Shown: piece by piece, positions 56,211 through 64,000 of the stretch | How positions within the stretch are numbered: position 1 is the first letter of the stretch | How the letters are laid out: the number at the start of each line of letters is the position of its first letter | DNA from: Leptospira harrisiae | Lineage (GTDB): Bacteria > Spirochaetota > Leptospiria > Leptospirales > Leptospiraceae | Reading direction: 5' to 3' | Length of the DNA stretch: 64,000 nucleotides | Assembly (NCBI RefSeq): GCF_002811945.1 | Contig: NZ_NPDX01000001.1 | Coordinates: 124,001 to 188,000 of the forward strand | Position numbers and translations under genes: made by a program | Notes under the pieces: generated by a model | Databases searched by the model: none | Told to the model about the DNA's origin: nothing | Seen by the model: the letters and a program-made list of their open reading frames with translations, nothing else

Positions 56211-56609
56211 CGGATATTTTGATATTTTTTCGATAAGGTTTGATTTTGCTTTTTTAGCTAAATTGATATCATTACCTTTCATTGTATGTACCTCTTCTAA
56301 TAATAAATTGATATATTTATGTAATTCTTCATGTCCTTGTCCTGTCATTGTACATGAAGATAGAATTTCATTGATAATCGACGTGATTTGTTCTGCTTGT
56401 TTATGATATTCTTCTATAGCCTCTTCAGAATTTGCATGGTGAAATAGTTCGTTCATCTTCTGAAAACCTATCCTTGTAGATTCGTCGGCCACCCAAGGTT
56501 TACCATTTTCTAATTCTGGAAGTTTTGAGCCCGAGTGTTCGTGGCATGAGTAGGTCATGCTGATTAGGCATAAAATAAAACTATATATGATAGAACGGGA
56601 AAACTTCAT
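56196..56609 (-). CDS. Small helical lipoprotein with FNR-type site upstream
   Basis: 137 residues from ATG 56609. Signal with lipobox SMTYSC (Cys about residue 22), then HEHSG and an all-helical mature part with several His (FHHANSEEAIEEYHKQAEQI). It looks like a four-helix bundle, perhaps metal- or heme-binding without CxxCH. A perfect FNR-type site is centred 41 bp upstream of the ATG, which would suit a leaderless or very short-leader transcript. Function unknown. Confidence 0.7.
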   Translation of the reverse strand: MKFSRSIIYSFILCLISMTYSCHEHSGSKLPELENGKPWVADESTRIGFQKMNELFHHANSEEAIEEYHKQAEQITSIINEILSSCTMTGQGHEELHKYINLLLEEVHTMKGNDINLAKKAKSNLIEKISKYPLYFE

Positions 56610-56642
56610 GATACAAACTACCATTCTTGTTTCAGGAAAAAA

Positions 56643-56656
56643 TTGATCTAAATCAA
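56643..56656. promoter_or_regulatory. FNR/CRP-type site (perfect, extended)
   Basis: TTGAT-CTAA-ATCAA, extended to AATTGAT-CTAA-ATCAATT (56641-56658). Centre 41 bp before the ATG at 56609. Confidence 0.75.
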
Positions 56657-56696
56657 TTGTGATTATTTTTTTAATAAAAAGTGGAAATGGAATTAT

Positions 56697-57107
56697 CTAT
56701 TTGTTGTAGGAAAACACGCGCACCCAAGCTAACTTCAAAAATGTAACTAAACCTAAAAAAATTAGAAATTTTCCAAACAATGCTAAAGAATCAAAAGGAA
56801 AAATAAACTTTGTCATTAAAAATAAAACCAAACCCAGGTTATAACTATAAAATAGAAACCAAATTTGCCAGGTGGAACCTCTCGGTTGTTCGGATAGAAA
56901 CTTGGGAAACATCCAATAGGCAGTTCCCATAATTAACTGAATCAAAAATCCCCAAATTAGAATTGAATAATGAAGCGGAAGAACTCTCCAAATTTCTGGA
57001 TCTAAGGCAAATGCTTTATTGATCATTAAGAGAGCCCCTAATGAAGATCCTATCATTAAATAAATAAGGGAAACTCGAATCAACCAAACGGATGGAAGAG
57101 GAAACAT
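56697..57107 (-). CDS. Four-helix membrane protein resembling NorB/CcoN helix II (second of pair)
   Basis: 136 residues from ATG 57107; the longer frame overlaps the upstream gene. Four helices. The segment LHYSILIWGFLIQLIMGTAYWMFPK resembles the heme-ligand helix II of NO reductase and cbb3 oxidase large subunits (H...GW...GxxYYxxP). It is paralogous to the gene at 57113. It lacks the rest of the twelve-helix catalytic subunit, so it is not an oxidase by itself; heme binding is plausible. Confidence 0.65.
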   Translation of the reverse strand: MFPLPSVWLIRVSLIYLMIGSSLGALLMINKAFALDPEIWRVLPLHYSILIWGFLIQLIMGTAYWMFPKFLSEQPRGSTWQIWFLFYSYNLGLVLFLMTKFIFPFDSLALFGKFLIFLGLVTFLKLAWVRVFSYNK

Positions 57108-57112
57108 AAAAT

Positions 57113-57526
57113 TTATTTTTTCCCTTGTGGTTCTAACCTTGGCCAAATTTCCAAAACAAAACAAAGAATTCCTAATAATTGAAAGAAGATGGAACAAACA
57201 AAAGGATAAATGGAGAGTTCTTTATGTTGATACAAAAATGGTTCAGAAACGATTCGAAGGATTAAACCCAAGTTTAAAGATAAATAGGCCGTCCAAGCAA
57301 TCTTGGTTCCATTTTTAGGAGTCGGGTTTTTCCCTTTGGGATACATCCAAAGCGAAACTCCCATAATGATTTGGGTAATCCATCCGAGAGTGATCATATG
57401 CCAATAAACCGGCATTAGGTGAATTTCCCATTGTAATCCTGGGAATTCTGAAAAAGCATAAACAAGGACTCCAAAAAATAAATACAACATTCCCGATTTT
57501 ATAAAGTACCTTGAAAGTTTTGGCAT
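57113..57526 (-). CDS. Four-helix membrane protein resembling NorB/CcoN helix II (first of pair)
   Basis: 137 residues. Four helices with YWHMITLGWITQIIMGVSLWMYPKG, strikingly like its neighbour (shared H, W, Q-x-IMG, WM-x-PK). The spacing to the next gene is 5 bp, so they are made together and may form a heterodimer with heme between subunits. It follows the cytochrome c'-like gene on the same strand, consistent with an electron-transfer role, which is inference. Confidence 0.65.
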   Translation of the reverse strand: MPKLSRYFIKSGMLYLFFGVLVYAFSEFPGLQWEIHLMPVYWHMITLGWITQIIMGVSLWMYPKGKNPTPKNGTKIAWTAYLSLNLGLILRIVSEPFLYQHKELSIYPFVCSIFFQLLGILCFVLEIWPRLEPQGKK

Positions 57527-57547
57527 AAAAATCGGTTTTATATTAGA

Positions 57548-58030
57548 TTATTTTTCATTTGTATCAACTTCTATTTTGTAACTTGCATGGCAAGCGACAC
57601 AATTGCGAGTGAGTTCATCCATCTCTTTTAGTAAAGAATGGATTTCTTGTTTGTTGCGAATTTTGACAGCGATGGCATCAAATTTTTCGTGAGTTCCAAA
57701 TCCCAGTTTTTTAAATTCCACGGGAAGTTTTAGTAGGATGGTTTTTTCTTGGTTCTCTAAACTTGCAACTAGTCCCATACCAACGGCATCAGCTGCTTTG
57801 GCAGCACCTTCGTAATCTTTGTCTGCAAGCCCACTTAACATACCATTTACAGCTGTGAGTAAGGCTCTCATTTCTGTTAAAACCAATTGGCGTTCTGCTG
57901 GTGTCAAATGAATGGCTGTGCGGTTGTCTAGAGAACGACTCGTACTTCCGAAATAAAAAAAATATCCTAAGGTAATGATGGTAACAAACCAAAGCCCAAT
58001 CGCTAATTTCCCAATAATTTTTGAATTCAT
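57548..58030 (-). CDS. Membrane-anchored cytochrome c'-like protein
   Basis: 160 residues. One N-terminal helix (GLWFVTIITLGYFFYFG) anchors a helical domain whose heme site is near the C-terminus, RNCVACHASYKIEV (CxxCH), as in class II cytochromes c'. Cytochromes c' often bind NO. It lies 11 bp after the FadL-like gene and 21 bp before the four-helix pair, in one apparent operon. Confidence 0.85.
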   Translation of the reverse strand: MNSKIIGKLAIGLWFVTIITLGYFFYFGSTSRSLDNRTAIHLTPAERQLVLTEMRALLTAVNGMLSGLADKDYEGAAKAADAVGMGLVASLENQEKTILLKLPVEFKKLGFGTHEKFDAIAVKIRNKQEIHSLLKEMDELTRNCVACHASYKIEVDTNEK

Positions 58031-58041
58031 AGTTTTTCCTT

Positions 58042-59439
58042 TTATATATTTTGTTCCATTCCCAGATAAATACTAAAAATACTCATTTGTTTATTATATG
58101 AAAACTGGAATGGATGAATTTCTTTATTAGAAAAAACGGCATGAGATAAAGTCCAGTCGGAAGTTTTTCCACCATAGGTTTTTTTAGGAAATCCATACTC
58201 ACATGCAATATGAAACGAAGTATCATTCCAAGAAATACTTCCTCCCAATGCAAGATGGTGTTCGATACTGGCTCCTAACATCGGACTCACTCCACTAGCA
58301 GGAATTATATTGTTACCATAACTATAACCCATTCGGCTCATAAAACGTTCATTCCATTTGTATTCAAATCCAACTGCCAATATAGTTTGGTTTTTCCAAT
58401 TTAAATTAAACTGGAAGGTATTTGTTTCTACACCGATAGGTGTTCTCATCCAAACATCTTCTAAACGAAACTTACTGGTATTAAAACTTTCGGACCAAGG
58501 AATGTATTTAATGTCAAAATCAATGATAAACTTATCTGTGCGGTAAGAGATTCCCGCTACATGTTTGTCGGGCCAAATCATATAGCGAGATACTCTCGTC
58601 CCAAATGATCTTTCCGGAGCATAACCATCTACTTTCATGGTTCCATCCATTGGTAAAAGGTTTCTGGTTGTATAAGAGTAGGCTACCCGTATGTTTTCTG
58701 TTAAATCATAAGAAGCTCCTACTTTTCCTCCCATCGTATAAGCGGAATCACTTTGGTAACGAATTCCACCAGGAATTGTAAGGCTTCTTGTTTCGTCTTG
58801 GTAGGTTCTTTTTAATTCCATAAACCCATAAACAAAATCTATCCCTGCTCCAATGGCGAAGTTACCTTTTTTGTAACCGGCACCAAACGTGGATTTCATG
58901 GTCATAAACTTAAAATTCAAATCTTCTACAGTTTTTGTACTTTCTCCAATGATGGGAATGTTCAATCCAAAAGTTTCATTCAGAGTTCTTCCATCGGGAG
59001 TATTACGTTTGATGTTTTTAAATTGGCCACCGCCGCCGCCTTGAGCATAAAGAGCAAATCCAATGCTAATATTATCGGTGACTGGCTTTATGACACCGAT
59101 ATAGGGAAGAACTGCCCTCGGATGTTCCACAGTTGCATTTCGATAGGAACGATTGGGGTCTGGATCGATGTATTCATCATTGTATTCGATGGTCGGAAGA
59201 TGAATCGCAGAACCTAACTCCCATTTTGTTCTTTTAACTCTTGCTAAATGAGAAGGATTGGATTCTAAATCCATCACAGATCCTCCGACTGCTTGGAAGG
59301 CTCCTCCCATTCCCGCTTGTCTGGCACCAAAAGCAGGTTGCATGATTCCGTGAAAGGCTTGGATTTCCTTCTGCGGAAGGCTTGGCTCCAAGATTAGAAT
59401 TAGAATGAAAATAGTTATGAAAATGCGACTCGAAATCAT
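58042..59439 (-). CDS. FadL/TodX/OmpP1-family outer-membrane protein
   Basis: 465 residues with a signal peptide (FITIFILILILEPSLP). The N-terminal FGARQAGMGGAFQAVGG and NPSHLARV match the FadL hatch motif (GARxxGMGGAFxAV...NPA). The rest is a beta barrel. FadL-type proteins take up hydrophobic compounds through lateral diffusion. First gene of the group with the cytochrome c'-like protein; a perfect TTGACA lies about 32 bp upstream on the minus strand but without a clear -10 box. Confidence 0.88.
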   Translation of the reverse strand: MISSRIFITIFILILILEPSLPQKEIQAFHGIMQPAFGARQAGMGGAFQAVGGSVMDLESNPSHLARVKRTKWELGSAIHLPTIEYNDEYIDPDPNRSYRNATVEHPRAVLPYIGVIKPVTDNISIGFALYAQGGGGGQFKNIKRNTPDGRTLNETFGLNIPIIGESTKTVEDLNFKFMTMKSTFGAGYKKGNFAIGAGIDFVYGFMELKRTYQDETRSLTIPGGIRYQSDSAYTMGGKVGASYDLTENIRVAYSYTTRNLLPMDGTMKVDGYAPERSFGTRVSRYMIWPDKHVAGISYRTDKFIIDFDIKYIPWSESFNTSKFRLEDVWMRTPIGVETNTFQFNLNWKNQTILAVGFEYKWNERFMSRMGYSYGNNIIPASGVSPMLGASIEHHLALGGSISWNDTSFHIACEYGFPKKTYGGKTSDWTLSHAVFSNKEIHPFQFSYNKQMSIFSIYLGMEQNI

Positions 59440-59487
59440 TTGTTTCAGGGAATGAAGGCCTCTGGCACTGTCAAGGGGAATAAATGA

Positions 59488-59988
59488 CTAGAAAATCGAG
59501 AACCCTCTGGAAACGAAAATTCCAAAGATCGCAATGGTAACTGAAACGAGTAGGTTAAATCTTCCGAAAAATGAAGATGTTTTTCTATACCGTTCAAAAC
59601 GTACGGGATCGGATATTAAGTATGTAAAAGTTTTTGGTCCAGTGACAAAATCATGATATAAGGAAGATAAAAATAATATAGTGAACAAACCAATTTTTGT
59701 TATAAACATAAAACCAATATTAGATGTCCATAATTCCCAATTAAGTCCAGATTGGAAAAATCCTTTTTGATATAAAATTCCAGTTCCTGAAAAAATAAAT
59801 ACAGAAAATATATAATAAGAAATATTTCTGAATTGAATTGCTGTTAGTTGCAAGAGGCGGAGTTTTTGATCTTTTAGTTCTGGGTTTCGAATGACAGGAA
59901 TAAAAACAATCACATAAAATATCATTCCCCCAACCCAAATCATTGCAGAGAGAACGTGAAGGATTAAAAGTACAAAGTAAAGAAACAT
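59488..59988 (-). CDS. CopD-like small membrane protein
   Basis: 166 residues, four helices. The first helix LHVLSAMIWVGGMIFYVIVF is the hallmark of CopD/DUF4149-like proteins (H-x-x-x-x-x-W-x-G-G), and HDFVTGP follows the third. Such proteins are linked to copper uptake or handling, which fits the surrounding copper-dependent genes. It is monocistronic by spacing. Confidence 0.72.
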   Translation of the reverse strand: MFLYFVLLILHVLSAMIWVGGMIFYVIVFIPVIRNPELKDQKLRLLQLTAIQFRNISYYIFSVFIFSGTGILYQKGFFQSGLNWELWTSNIGFMFITKIGLFTILFLSSLYHDFVTGPKTFTYLISDPVRFERYRKTSSFFGRFNLLVSVTIAIFGIFVSRGFSIF

Positions 59989-60113
59989 GATATCTTAAAA
60001 TTAGAAATGAGGATTTCTTTGTCGTTTCCTTTTTACATTTAGAAACAATCTAAAAAATAAGTTATATATTTTCCCTTTTCGAAAACGGGATTCTTTTGGG
60101 ATTGGTATTGTAT

Positions 60114-61367
60114 ATGTCCCAGATTCGAAACATTCCAGAATTGTTACTCCCTGCAGGAAATTTAGAAAAATTAGAAATTGCTTATCTTTATGGTGCGGAT
60201 GCAGCTTACTGTGGAGTGCCTCGGTTTTCATTACGAGCGAGGGAAAATGAATTTACGATGGAGGCTTTGGAAAAGGGAGTTTCGATAGCAAGACAACTTG
60301 GTAAAAAAATTTATTTTACTGTAAACAACATTCCAAGAAATTCCAAACTTCCTTCATATCCAAAGTATTTGGATCAAATGGCTGCATTAAAACCAGATGC
60401 TTTGATTATGGCAGATCCTGGGTTGATCCTTTTGACAAAGGAAGCTCATCCTGAAATTGACATCCATATTTCTGTTCAAACCAATACAATGAATTATGCT
60501 GCAGTTCGATTTTGGAAACAGTTTGGTGCGACTCGAGTGATTCTTTCCCGTGAAGTATCTATTTCTGAAATTGCAGAAATTAAAAATCACGTTCCTGATA
60601 TGGAAATCGAAGTGTTTGTTCATGGATCGATTTGTATTGCACATAGTGGTCGTTGTTTTATGAGTAATTATTTTAAAAAACGGGATGCCAATCAAGGTTC
60701 TTGTAATAATGCATGTCGTGACTTGTATAAAGTGTATGTCACAAATCCCAAACAGAATGATGAGCCAATGGAACTCATTACAGATGAAGAAGGAACTTTT
60801 TTGATGAATTCGAAAGACTTACGTGCCATCGAATTTTTACAAGAGTTATGTGATGCTGGTGTTGATTCTTTGAAAGTAGAGGGCCGAACTAAAAATGATT
60901 ATTATGTGGGAATGGTCGCACGTAGTTATCGACATACATTAGATAACATTGCACGTGGCAAAGGGTTTGATCGGAAGTGGTTAGAAGAATTGGATAAAGT
61001 TTCTTCCAGAAAATATTTTTCTGGTTTTTTAACTCGTGGGATGGAAGACAGAGTTCCCGAAGAAGAACAAAATTTTCAAAACAATGAATTTGGAACTAGT
61101 TTGCAAATGAACCAAAAGTATGCAGGTTTTGTAAAAGAGTATAAACCAGATACAAAACGAATTGTCATTGAAGTTAAAAATAAAATCCAAAAAGGCGATT
61201 TGATGGAAGTCATCACAGCCATTGATTCTAATCCCGCAACCTTTACAGTAGATCAAATTTTTTATAAACAAAATCCAGTCGAAGTGATCAGTGGTGGGAT
61301 GGGAACTGTGGAGTTGGAAGTTCCTTTTGCCATTCCTTCCCGATCATTTTTAAGTAAAAAGGTGTAG
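60114..61367 (+). CDS. Peptidase U32-family protein, TrhP/YegQ-like
   Basis: 417 residues from ATG 60114 (MSQIRNIPELLLPAGN). The U32 signature is visible at about residues 165-200: EVFVHGSICIAHSGRCFMSNY and the Cys pair in NQGSCNNACRDLY. The N-terminal PAGNLEKLEIAYLYGADAAY is typical. TrhP (YegQ) takes part in prephenate-dependent 5-hydroxyuridine formation in tRNA; protease activity is doubtful for this branch. TrhP is the best guess over RlhA or UbiU/V from length. Confidence 0.88.
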   Translation: MSQIRNIPELLLPAGNLEKLEIAYLYGADAAYCGVPRFSLRARENEFTMEALEKGVSIARQLGKKIYFTVNNIPRNSKLPSYPKYLDQMAALKPDALIMADPGLILLTKEAHPEIDIHISVQTNTMNYAAVRFWKQFGATRVILSREVSISEIAEIKNHVPDMEIEVFVHGSICIAHSGRCFMSNYFKKRDANQGSCNNACRDLYKVYVTNPKQNDEPMELITDEEGTFLMNSKDLRAIEFLQELCDAGVDSLKVEGRTKNDYYVGMVARSYRHTLDNIARGKGFDRKWLEELDKVSSRKYFSGFLTRGMEDRVPEEEQNFQNNEFGTSLQMNQKYAGFVKEYKPDTKRIVIEVKNKIQKGDLMEVITAIDSNPATFTVDQIFYKQNPVEVISGGMGTVELEVPFAIPSRSFLSKKV

Positions 61368-61375
61368 TTTATTAA

Positions 61376-61446
61376 CCAGATCCAACGCGAAAGGGATTGC
61401 AGCGAAAAGCCCGGTCCAACACCTTTTGGTGTTGGATTCGCCCTAA
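61376..61446 (+). repeat. Intergenic hairpin repeat, copy C
   Basis: It starts with GCGAAAGGGATTGCAGCGAA, sharing GATTGCAGCGA and AGCC-(C)-GG with copy B. A perfect 9-bp hairpin TCCAACACC-TTTT-GGTGTTGGA (61407-61428) follows, then TTCGCCC. It lies downstream of the U32 gene and has no T-tract, so it is not an ordinary terminator. Confidence 0.6.
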
Positions 61447-61507
61447 AACTTGAGAAACTTTTTCATGAGAACTGTTAAGTCTAAGTAGAAACAAGTAGGG
61501 ATCTTTT

Positions 61508-62374
61508 GTGAAAAAATTTTTTAAATTGATGGTCTTCATTCTTTTTGCCTTCCTTCTGCAATGTGGCAGAGAATCAAACAGCGAATCTACCGCATCAGTC
61601 GAAGCGGAAAAACGTTCTATGGACATGCCTATGGAAAAAAAATTGGCTGCCAGTTCCTCTCGCATCGACGATGGCGTAGAACAACCGTCAGTTGAGAATC
61701 AACTCGGGCAAGTATTTATACCAATTCAAAATAGTACAGAGCGATTGCTCGAATACCAAGTCCAATTAAGTTACCAAACTCAGGACTTGATTAAAACGAG
61801 AAAAGATATCCTTGGTTTTATTTCAAAGTATGGTTATATTGAAAGTAGTTCCGCTGTGAATACGGATTCACCTTATATGAATTTAAGCATTCATATAAAA
61901 TCTGAAAAATTATATGAAGCATTGATTGAATTGGATACGTATGGAGTGTTACTCAGCGAAGATATATCGACTGTGGATCACACAGAAGGAATGGTTTGGC
62001 AAAAGATAAAATCAAACCGTGAAAAAATTCGTTTAACAAGGCGAACCAATGCAAACAACCAAACATCGGCAAATTCTAAAAATTGGCAGGCGATTGAAGA
62101 AGCAGTTACCGATAGCGAAAATAATTTGGACACTGCAGAACACGAGATTTGGAAAATAAAAGATAAGGTGAAATGGGCCACGTTGAGTATCAATTTTACA
62201 AGTCCAATTCCTCCGGATAGAATTCAAGTTCCTTTATATCGAAATGCATTTGTAGGCATTCTTAATGTATTTTTAGAATTAACCTATTATTTGGTTTGGA
62301 TGGTACCTTTTCTTTTATTGGTTATCGTTTGTTATTTCCCAATCAAGAAGATATACAAACAGTTTAAAAAATAA
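61508..62374 (+). CDS. DUF4349-type lipoprotein
   Basis: 288 residues from GTG 61508. Lipobox FAFLLQC, then a charged linker. The DUF4349 core is recognisable: beta segments VQLSYQTQDLIKTRKDILGF and a coiled-coil arm, ending with a C-terminal helix (YYLVWMVPFLLLVIVCYFPI). These proteins sit in the envelope with unknown role. Followed by a strong terminator. Confidence 0.8.
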   Translation: MKKFFKLMVFILFAFLLQCGRESNSESTASVEAEKRSMDMPMEKKLAASSSRIDDGVEQPSVENQLGQVFIPIQNSTERLLEYQVQLSYQTQDLIKTRKDILGFISKYGYIESSSAVNTDSPYMNLSIHIKSEKLYEALIELDTYGVLLSEDISTVDHTEGMVWQKIKSNREKIRLTRRTNANNQTSANSKNWQAIEEAVTDSENNLDTAEHEIWKIKDKVKWATLSINFTSPIPPDRIQVPLYRNAFVGILNVFLELTYYLVWMVPFLLLVIVCYFPIKKIYKQFKK

Positions 62375-62382
62375 ATATATTT

Positions 62383-62422
62383 AGATAGGAATGAAACCAA
62401 ATGTTTGATTCCTATCTTTTTT
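62383..62422 (+). terminator. Rho-independent terminator of the DUF4349 gene
   Basis: AGATAGGAAT (62383-62392) pairs with ATTCCTATCT (62408-62417) over 10 bp, extended inside by AAAC/GTTT, and is followed by a run of six T (62417-62422). It starts 8 bp after the stop codon. Confidence 0.88.
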
Positions 62423-62436
62423 ATGATTAGTTGTTT

Positions 62437-62895
62437 TCAATTTGCGGAAATCGAATAACTCCTTATCCAAGTTTCCGATTTATTTGGATCATCATAAAAA
62501 TGTTCCGATGGTTTTCCAAATCGACTTTCATACTCATTGATTTTATAACTATCGTGATGGCAATGCACTGCTGCCAGACATTCAATTCCATTTTCAAATG
62601 TTAGTTTTAAATCTTTTGCTTCTTCAAACAAGTCAAGGTATCCAATCCGCCAATTGTATTTGCTTAAGAGTAGCGGGATGATATCTCGGTAAGCTTTGTG
62701 AGCAGAAACAGAGATGGGGTTGAGTCCGTGTAAATTAACAAAGATTTTGAATTTGGTTCCCGCAGGTATGGTGGCGAACGTTGTTTCTAAACTTTGTTTC
62801 CATTCCGTTACTTCTGCTTCTGAGATGGCACCAGAGAAGCGCGTGACCACAAGGTCAGATTCCTTTTCCCATTTGGTATATATTTCGTTTTTCAT
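62437..62895 (-). CDS. Conserved hypothetical protein (SpoIIAA/STAS-like length)
   Basis: 152 residues, soluble. The pattern of an opening strand (DLVVTRFSGAISEAEVTEW), a helix and FKIFVNLHGLNPI resembles SpoIIAA-like single-domain proteins. His-rich VHCHHDSYKINEYESRFG near residue 110 is unusual and could bind metal. A Fur/PerR-like palindrome lies 60 bp before its ATG. Function unknown. Confidence 0.7.
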   Translation of the reverse strand: MKNEIYTKWEKESDLVVTRFSGAISEAEVTEWKQSLETTFATIPAGTKFKIFVNLHGLNPISVSAHKAYRDIIPLLLSKYNWRIGYLDLFEEAKDLKLTFENGIECLAAVHCHHDSYKINEYESRFGKPSEHFYDDPNKSETWIRSYSISAN

Positions 62896-62947
62896 ATTTC
62901 TTGGACTTTGAGGAGTAATCCCTAGGTCTCAAAAAAAGGGTTTTTCC

Positions 62948-62962
62948 TTAGAATCATTCTAG
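62948..62962. promoter_or_regulatory. Fur/PerR-like 7-1-7 box
   Basis: TTAGAAT-C-ATTCTAG, a palindrome with one mismatch, in the divergent region between the hypothetical gene and the chemoreceptor. It shares its arms with the palindrome at 55627. Confidence 0.5.
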
Positions 62963-63021
62963 GTAGATTGCAAAAAAACAGCGGTTTCAAATTCTTACCT
63001 AAAAGCCTGAGATTGAGTTTT

Positions 63022-63045
63022 TTAAGAATATTTTGATATTCTTAA
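63022..63045. repeat. Perfect 10-bp inverted repeat before the chemoreceptor
   Basis: TTAAGAATAT, spacer TTTG, ATATTCTTAA. It ends 33 bp before the ATG of the chemoreceptor gene. It could be an operator or a transcript hairpin; no T-tract follows. Confidence 0.55.
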
Positions 63046-63077
63046 CCTCCTTCAAAATAAAAAAACAAGGAAATTAT

Positions 63078-64000
63078 ATGCAGCGTAATTCTATAAAATT
63101 CATATTACTACTGAGTGGTGCTTCCATTCTTTTTATCATCAGTTGTTCTGTTGGAGCTGTAGCATATTACTTTGGACAACAAAAGATAAAAGAAGCTTAT
63201 CTTGGTCAAATGCATGGAATAGTAGGTGTTGTTGGCCAGGAAATCGACGATTTTTTTGTTAACCATGTCAATGTCATTAAAACCGTAGCAAATGACAGAA
63301 GAACTATTGATTCCATTAAAACAGGAAAACCAATCGCACAAACATATTTTAAAGAATTGAATGATCGTTATGCGGTATATGAAAATATATACACTCATAC
63401 TTATGATAATGATCCTCGAGTTGTTGCCGATGCTACTGGGCAAGCCATCGGATGGAAAATGAAACCAGAAGATATGGATCCTGAAGAACTAAAGGCTGGA
63501 AAAGAAAAAAGATATTTTATCGGGAAACCAATTTTAAATCCTCTCACTAACAATCCTGTAGTTACGATTACATACCCAGTTTATGATAATGGCAAATTGA
63601 TTGGAAATGCAGGCATAGCTCTTTCACTTATGAACTTAACGGACAAAGTGATTAATAAAATTAAAATTGGTCGTGATGGTTATGTTGTAGTTTCTACAAA
63701 AGCTGGATTACTGATCGCTTTAAAAGAAAAAGCTCAAATTTTAAAATATGATTTATCTAAAGATGAATCGGGTTCGCGCATGTTATCTCTAAAAACCGGA
63801 GAAGTCCTTGAGTTTAAATATTTAGAACGAGACCATCTAGCCGTGAGCCATCAGCTCAATGATTGGGGAATGATCATTCTTGCAATCCAACCACAAGAAG
63901 AAATCAAGGAAGCCCTTTTAGAATTACTTGTTCTTATTGTAATTTCTTCTATCGTCATTGCTTTAATTTCTATTTGGTTATTGTATATATTACTTAGTAA
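63078..64000 (+). CDS. Methyl-accepting chemotaxis protein with dCache sensor, 3' end cut off
   Basis: The frame runs from ATG 63078 (AAGGAAATTAT precedes it) to the right edge without a stop. Visible: 307 residues. A membrane helix at about 8-30 is followed by a periplasmic double-Cache (PDC-like) domain with YFIGKPILNPLTNNPVVTIT, DNGKLIGNAGIALSLMNL and GRDGYVVVSTKAGLLIALK, then a second helix beginning near residue 285. The HAMP and signalling domains must lie beyond the window, so 'chemoreceptor' rests on the sensor architecture; a histidine kinase or cyclase remains possible. dCache domains usually bind amino or organic acids. Confidence 0.8.
   Translation, partial: MQRNSIKFILLLSGASILFIISCSVGAVAYYFGQQKIKEAYLGQMHGIVGVVGQEIDDFFVNHVNVIKTVANDRRTIDSIKTGKPIAQTYFKELNDRYAVYENIYTHTYDNDPRVVADATGQAIGWKMKPEDMDPEELKAGKEKRYFIGKPILNPLTNNPVVTITYPVYDNGKLIGNAGIALSLMNLTDKVINKIKIGRDGYVVVSTKAGLLIALKEKAQILKYDLSKDESGSRMLSLKTGEVLEFKYLERDHLAVSHQLNDWGMIILAIQPQEEIKEALLELLVLIVISSIVIALISIWLLYILLS

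Noticed and set aside
61407..61428. Rho-independent terminator in repeat copy C
   Set aside because: The hairpin is strong but is followed by TTCGCCC, not a T-run.
1..64000. tRNA, rRNA, CRISPR arrays, insertion sequences and prophage genes
   Set aside because: No cloverleaf, ribosomal, regularly spaced repeat, transposase or phage structural sequence was seen on either strand.

Overview
The window is low-GC DNA (roughly 36-39 % G+C by eye) that reads as the chromosome of a spirochete of the genus Leptospira, most likely a free-living (saprophytic) species. The evidence is many Sec-exported lipoproteins with relaxed spirochetal lipoboxes, a Gram-negative lipid A gene (lpxA), SpoIIE-phosphatase/TPR and Hpt signalling proteins, a dCache chemoreceptor, frequent TTG/GTG starts and several genes that resemble only Leptospira-type hypotheticals. 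The genus call is from recognition of protein families, not from a marker gene. I see no rRNA, tRNA, CRISPR array, transposase or prophage.

Layout. 1-8.2 kb: the end of a SpoIIE phosphatase, an exported AttH-like lipocalin, a complete peptide-type ABC importer (two permeases, two ATPases, no binding protein in view) and an AsmA-like protein, all on + and tightly packed. 8.2-10.5 kb: a membrane-anchored MutS-like ATPase and two small conserved proteins. 10.5-28 kb: housekeeping and metabolism (acyl-CoA synthetase plus crotonase, an arsenosugar-type AhpD/ArsS pair, methionine aminopeptidase, gpsA, metallophosphoesterase, recG, a VanY-like peptidase, galE, lpxA, Hpt protein, MGDG-synthase-like glycosyltransferase, thiolase). 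28-36.7 kb: a four-gene secretion locus with two 1021-residue ABC exporters that each carry two cyclic-nucleotide-binding domains and a degenerate C39-like domain, an HlyD adaptor and a TolC-type outer-membrane protein. 36.7-45.4 kb: mostly minus-strand accessory genes (lipoproteins, DUF2079 protein, FAD dehydrogenase, PaiB-like, GNATs, DinB, ChrA, a phytanoyl-dioxygenase-like enzyme). 45.5-60 kb: a copper and nitrous-oxide respiration region. 60-64 kb: a U32 peptidase-family protein, a DUF4349 lipoprotein, a small hypothetical and the start of a chemoreceptor.

The copper/N2O region is the most coherent unit. An apparent eight-gene minus-strand operon runs fasciclin lipoprotein, cytochrome c lipoprotein, nosZ, a four-helix membrane protein, nosL, nosD, nosF, nosY. 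Its promoter region carries two FNR-type palindromes (TTGAT-N4-ATCAA) 34 bp apart. The same type of site occurs, again as a pair 33 bp apart, before a Cys/His-rich small protein just after nosY, and once more before a small lipoprotein at 56.6 kb. A divergent bacteriohemerythrin gene, two small membrane proteins resembling helix II of NorB/CcoN, a membrane-anchored cytochrome c'-like protein, a FadL-like porin, a CopD-like protein and an unusual PCu(A)C/His-rich/Met-rich beta-barrel fusion surround it. No nosR, nir or nor gene is visible.

A recurrent imperfect-hairpin repeat (three copies) lies between genes; two inverted copies bracket a dioxygenase/acetyltransferase gene pair.
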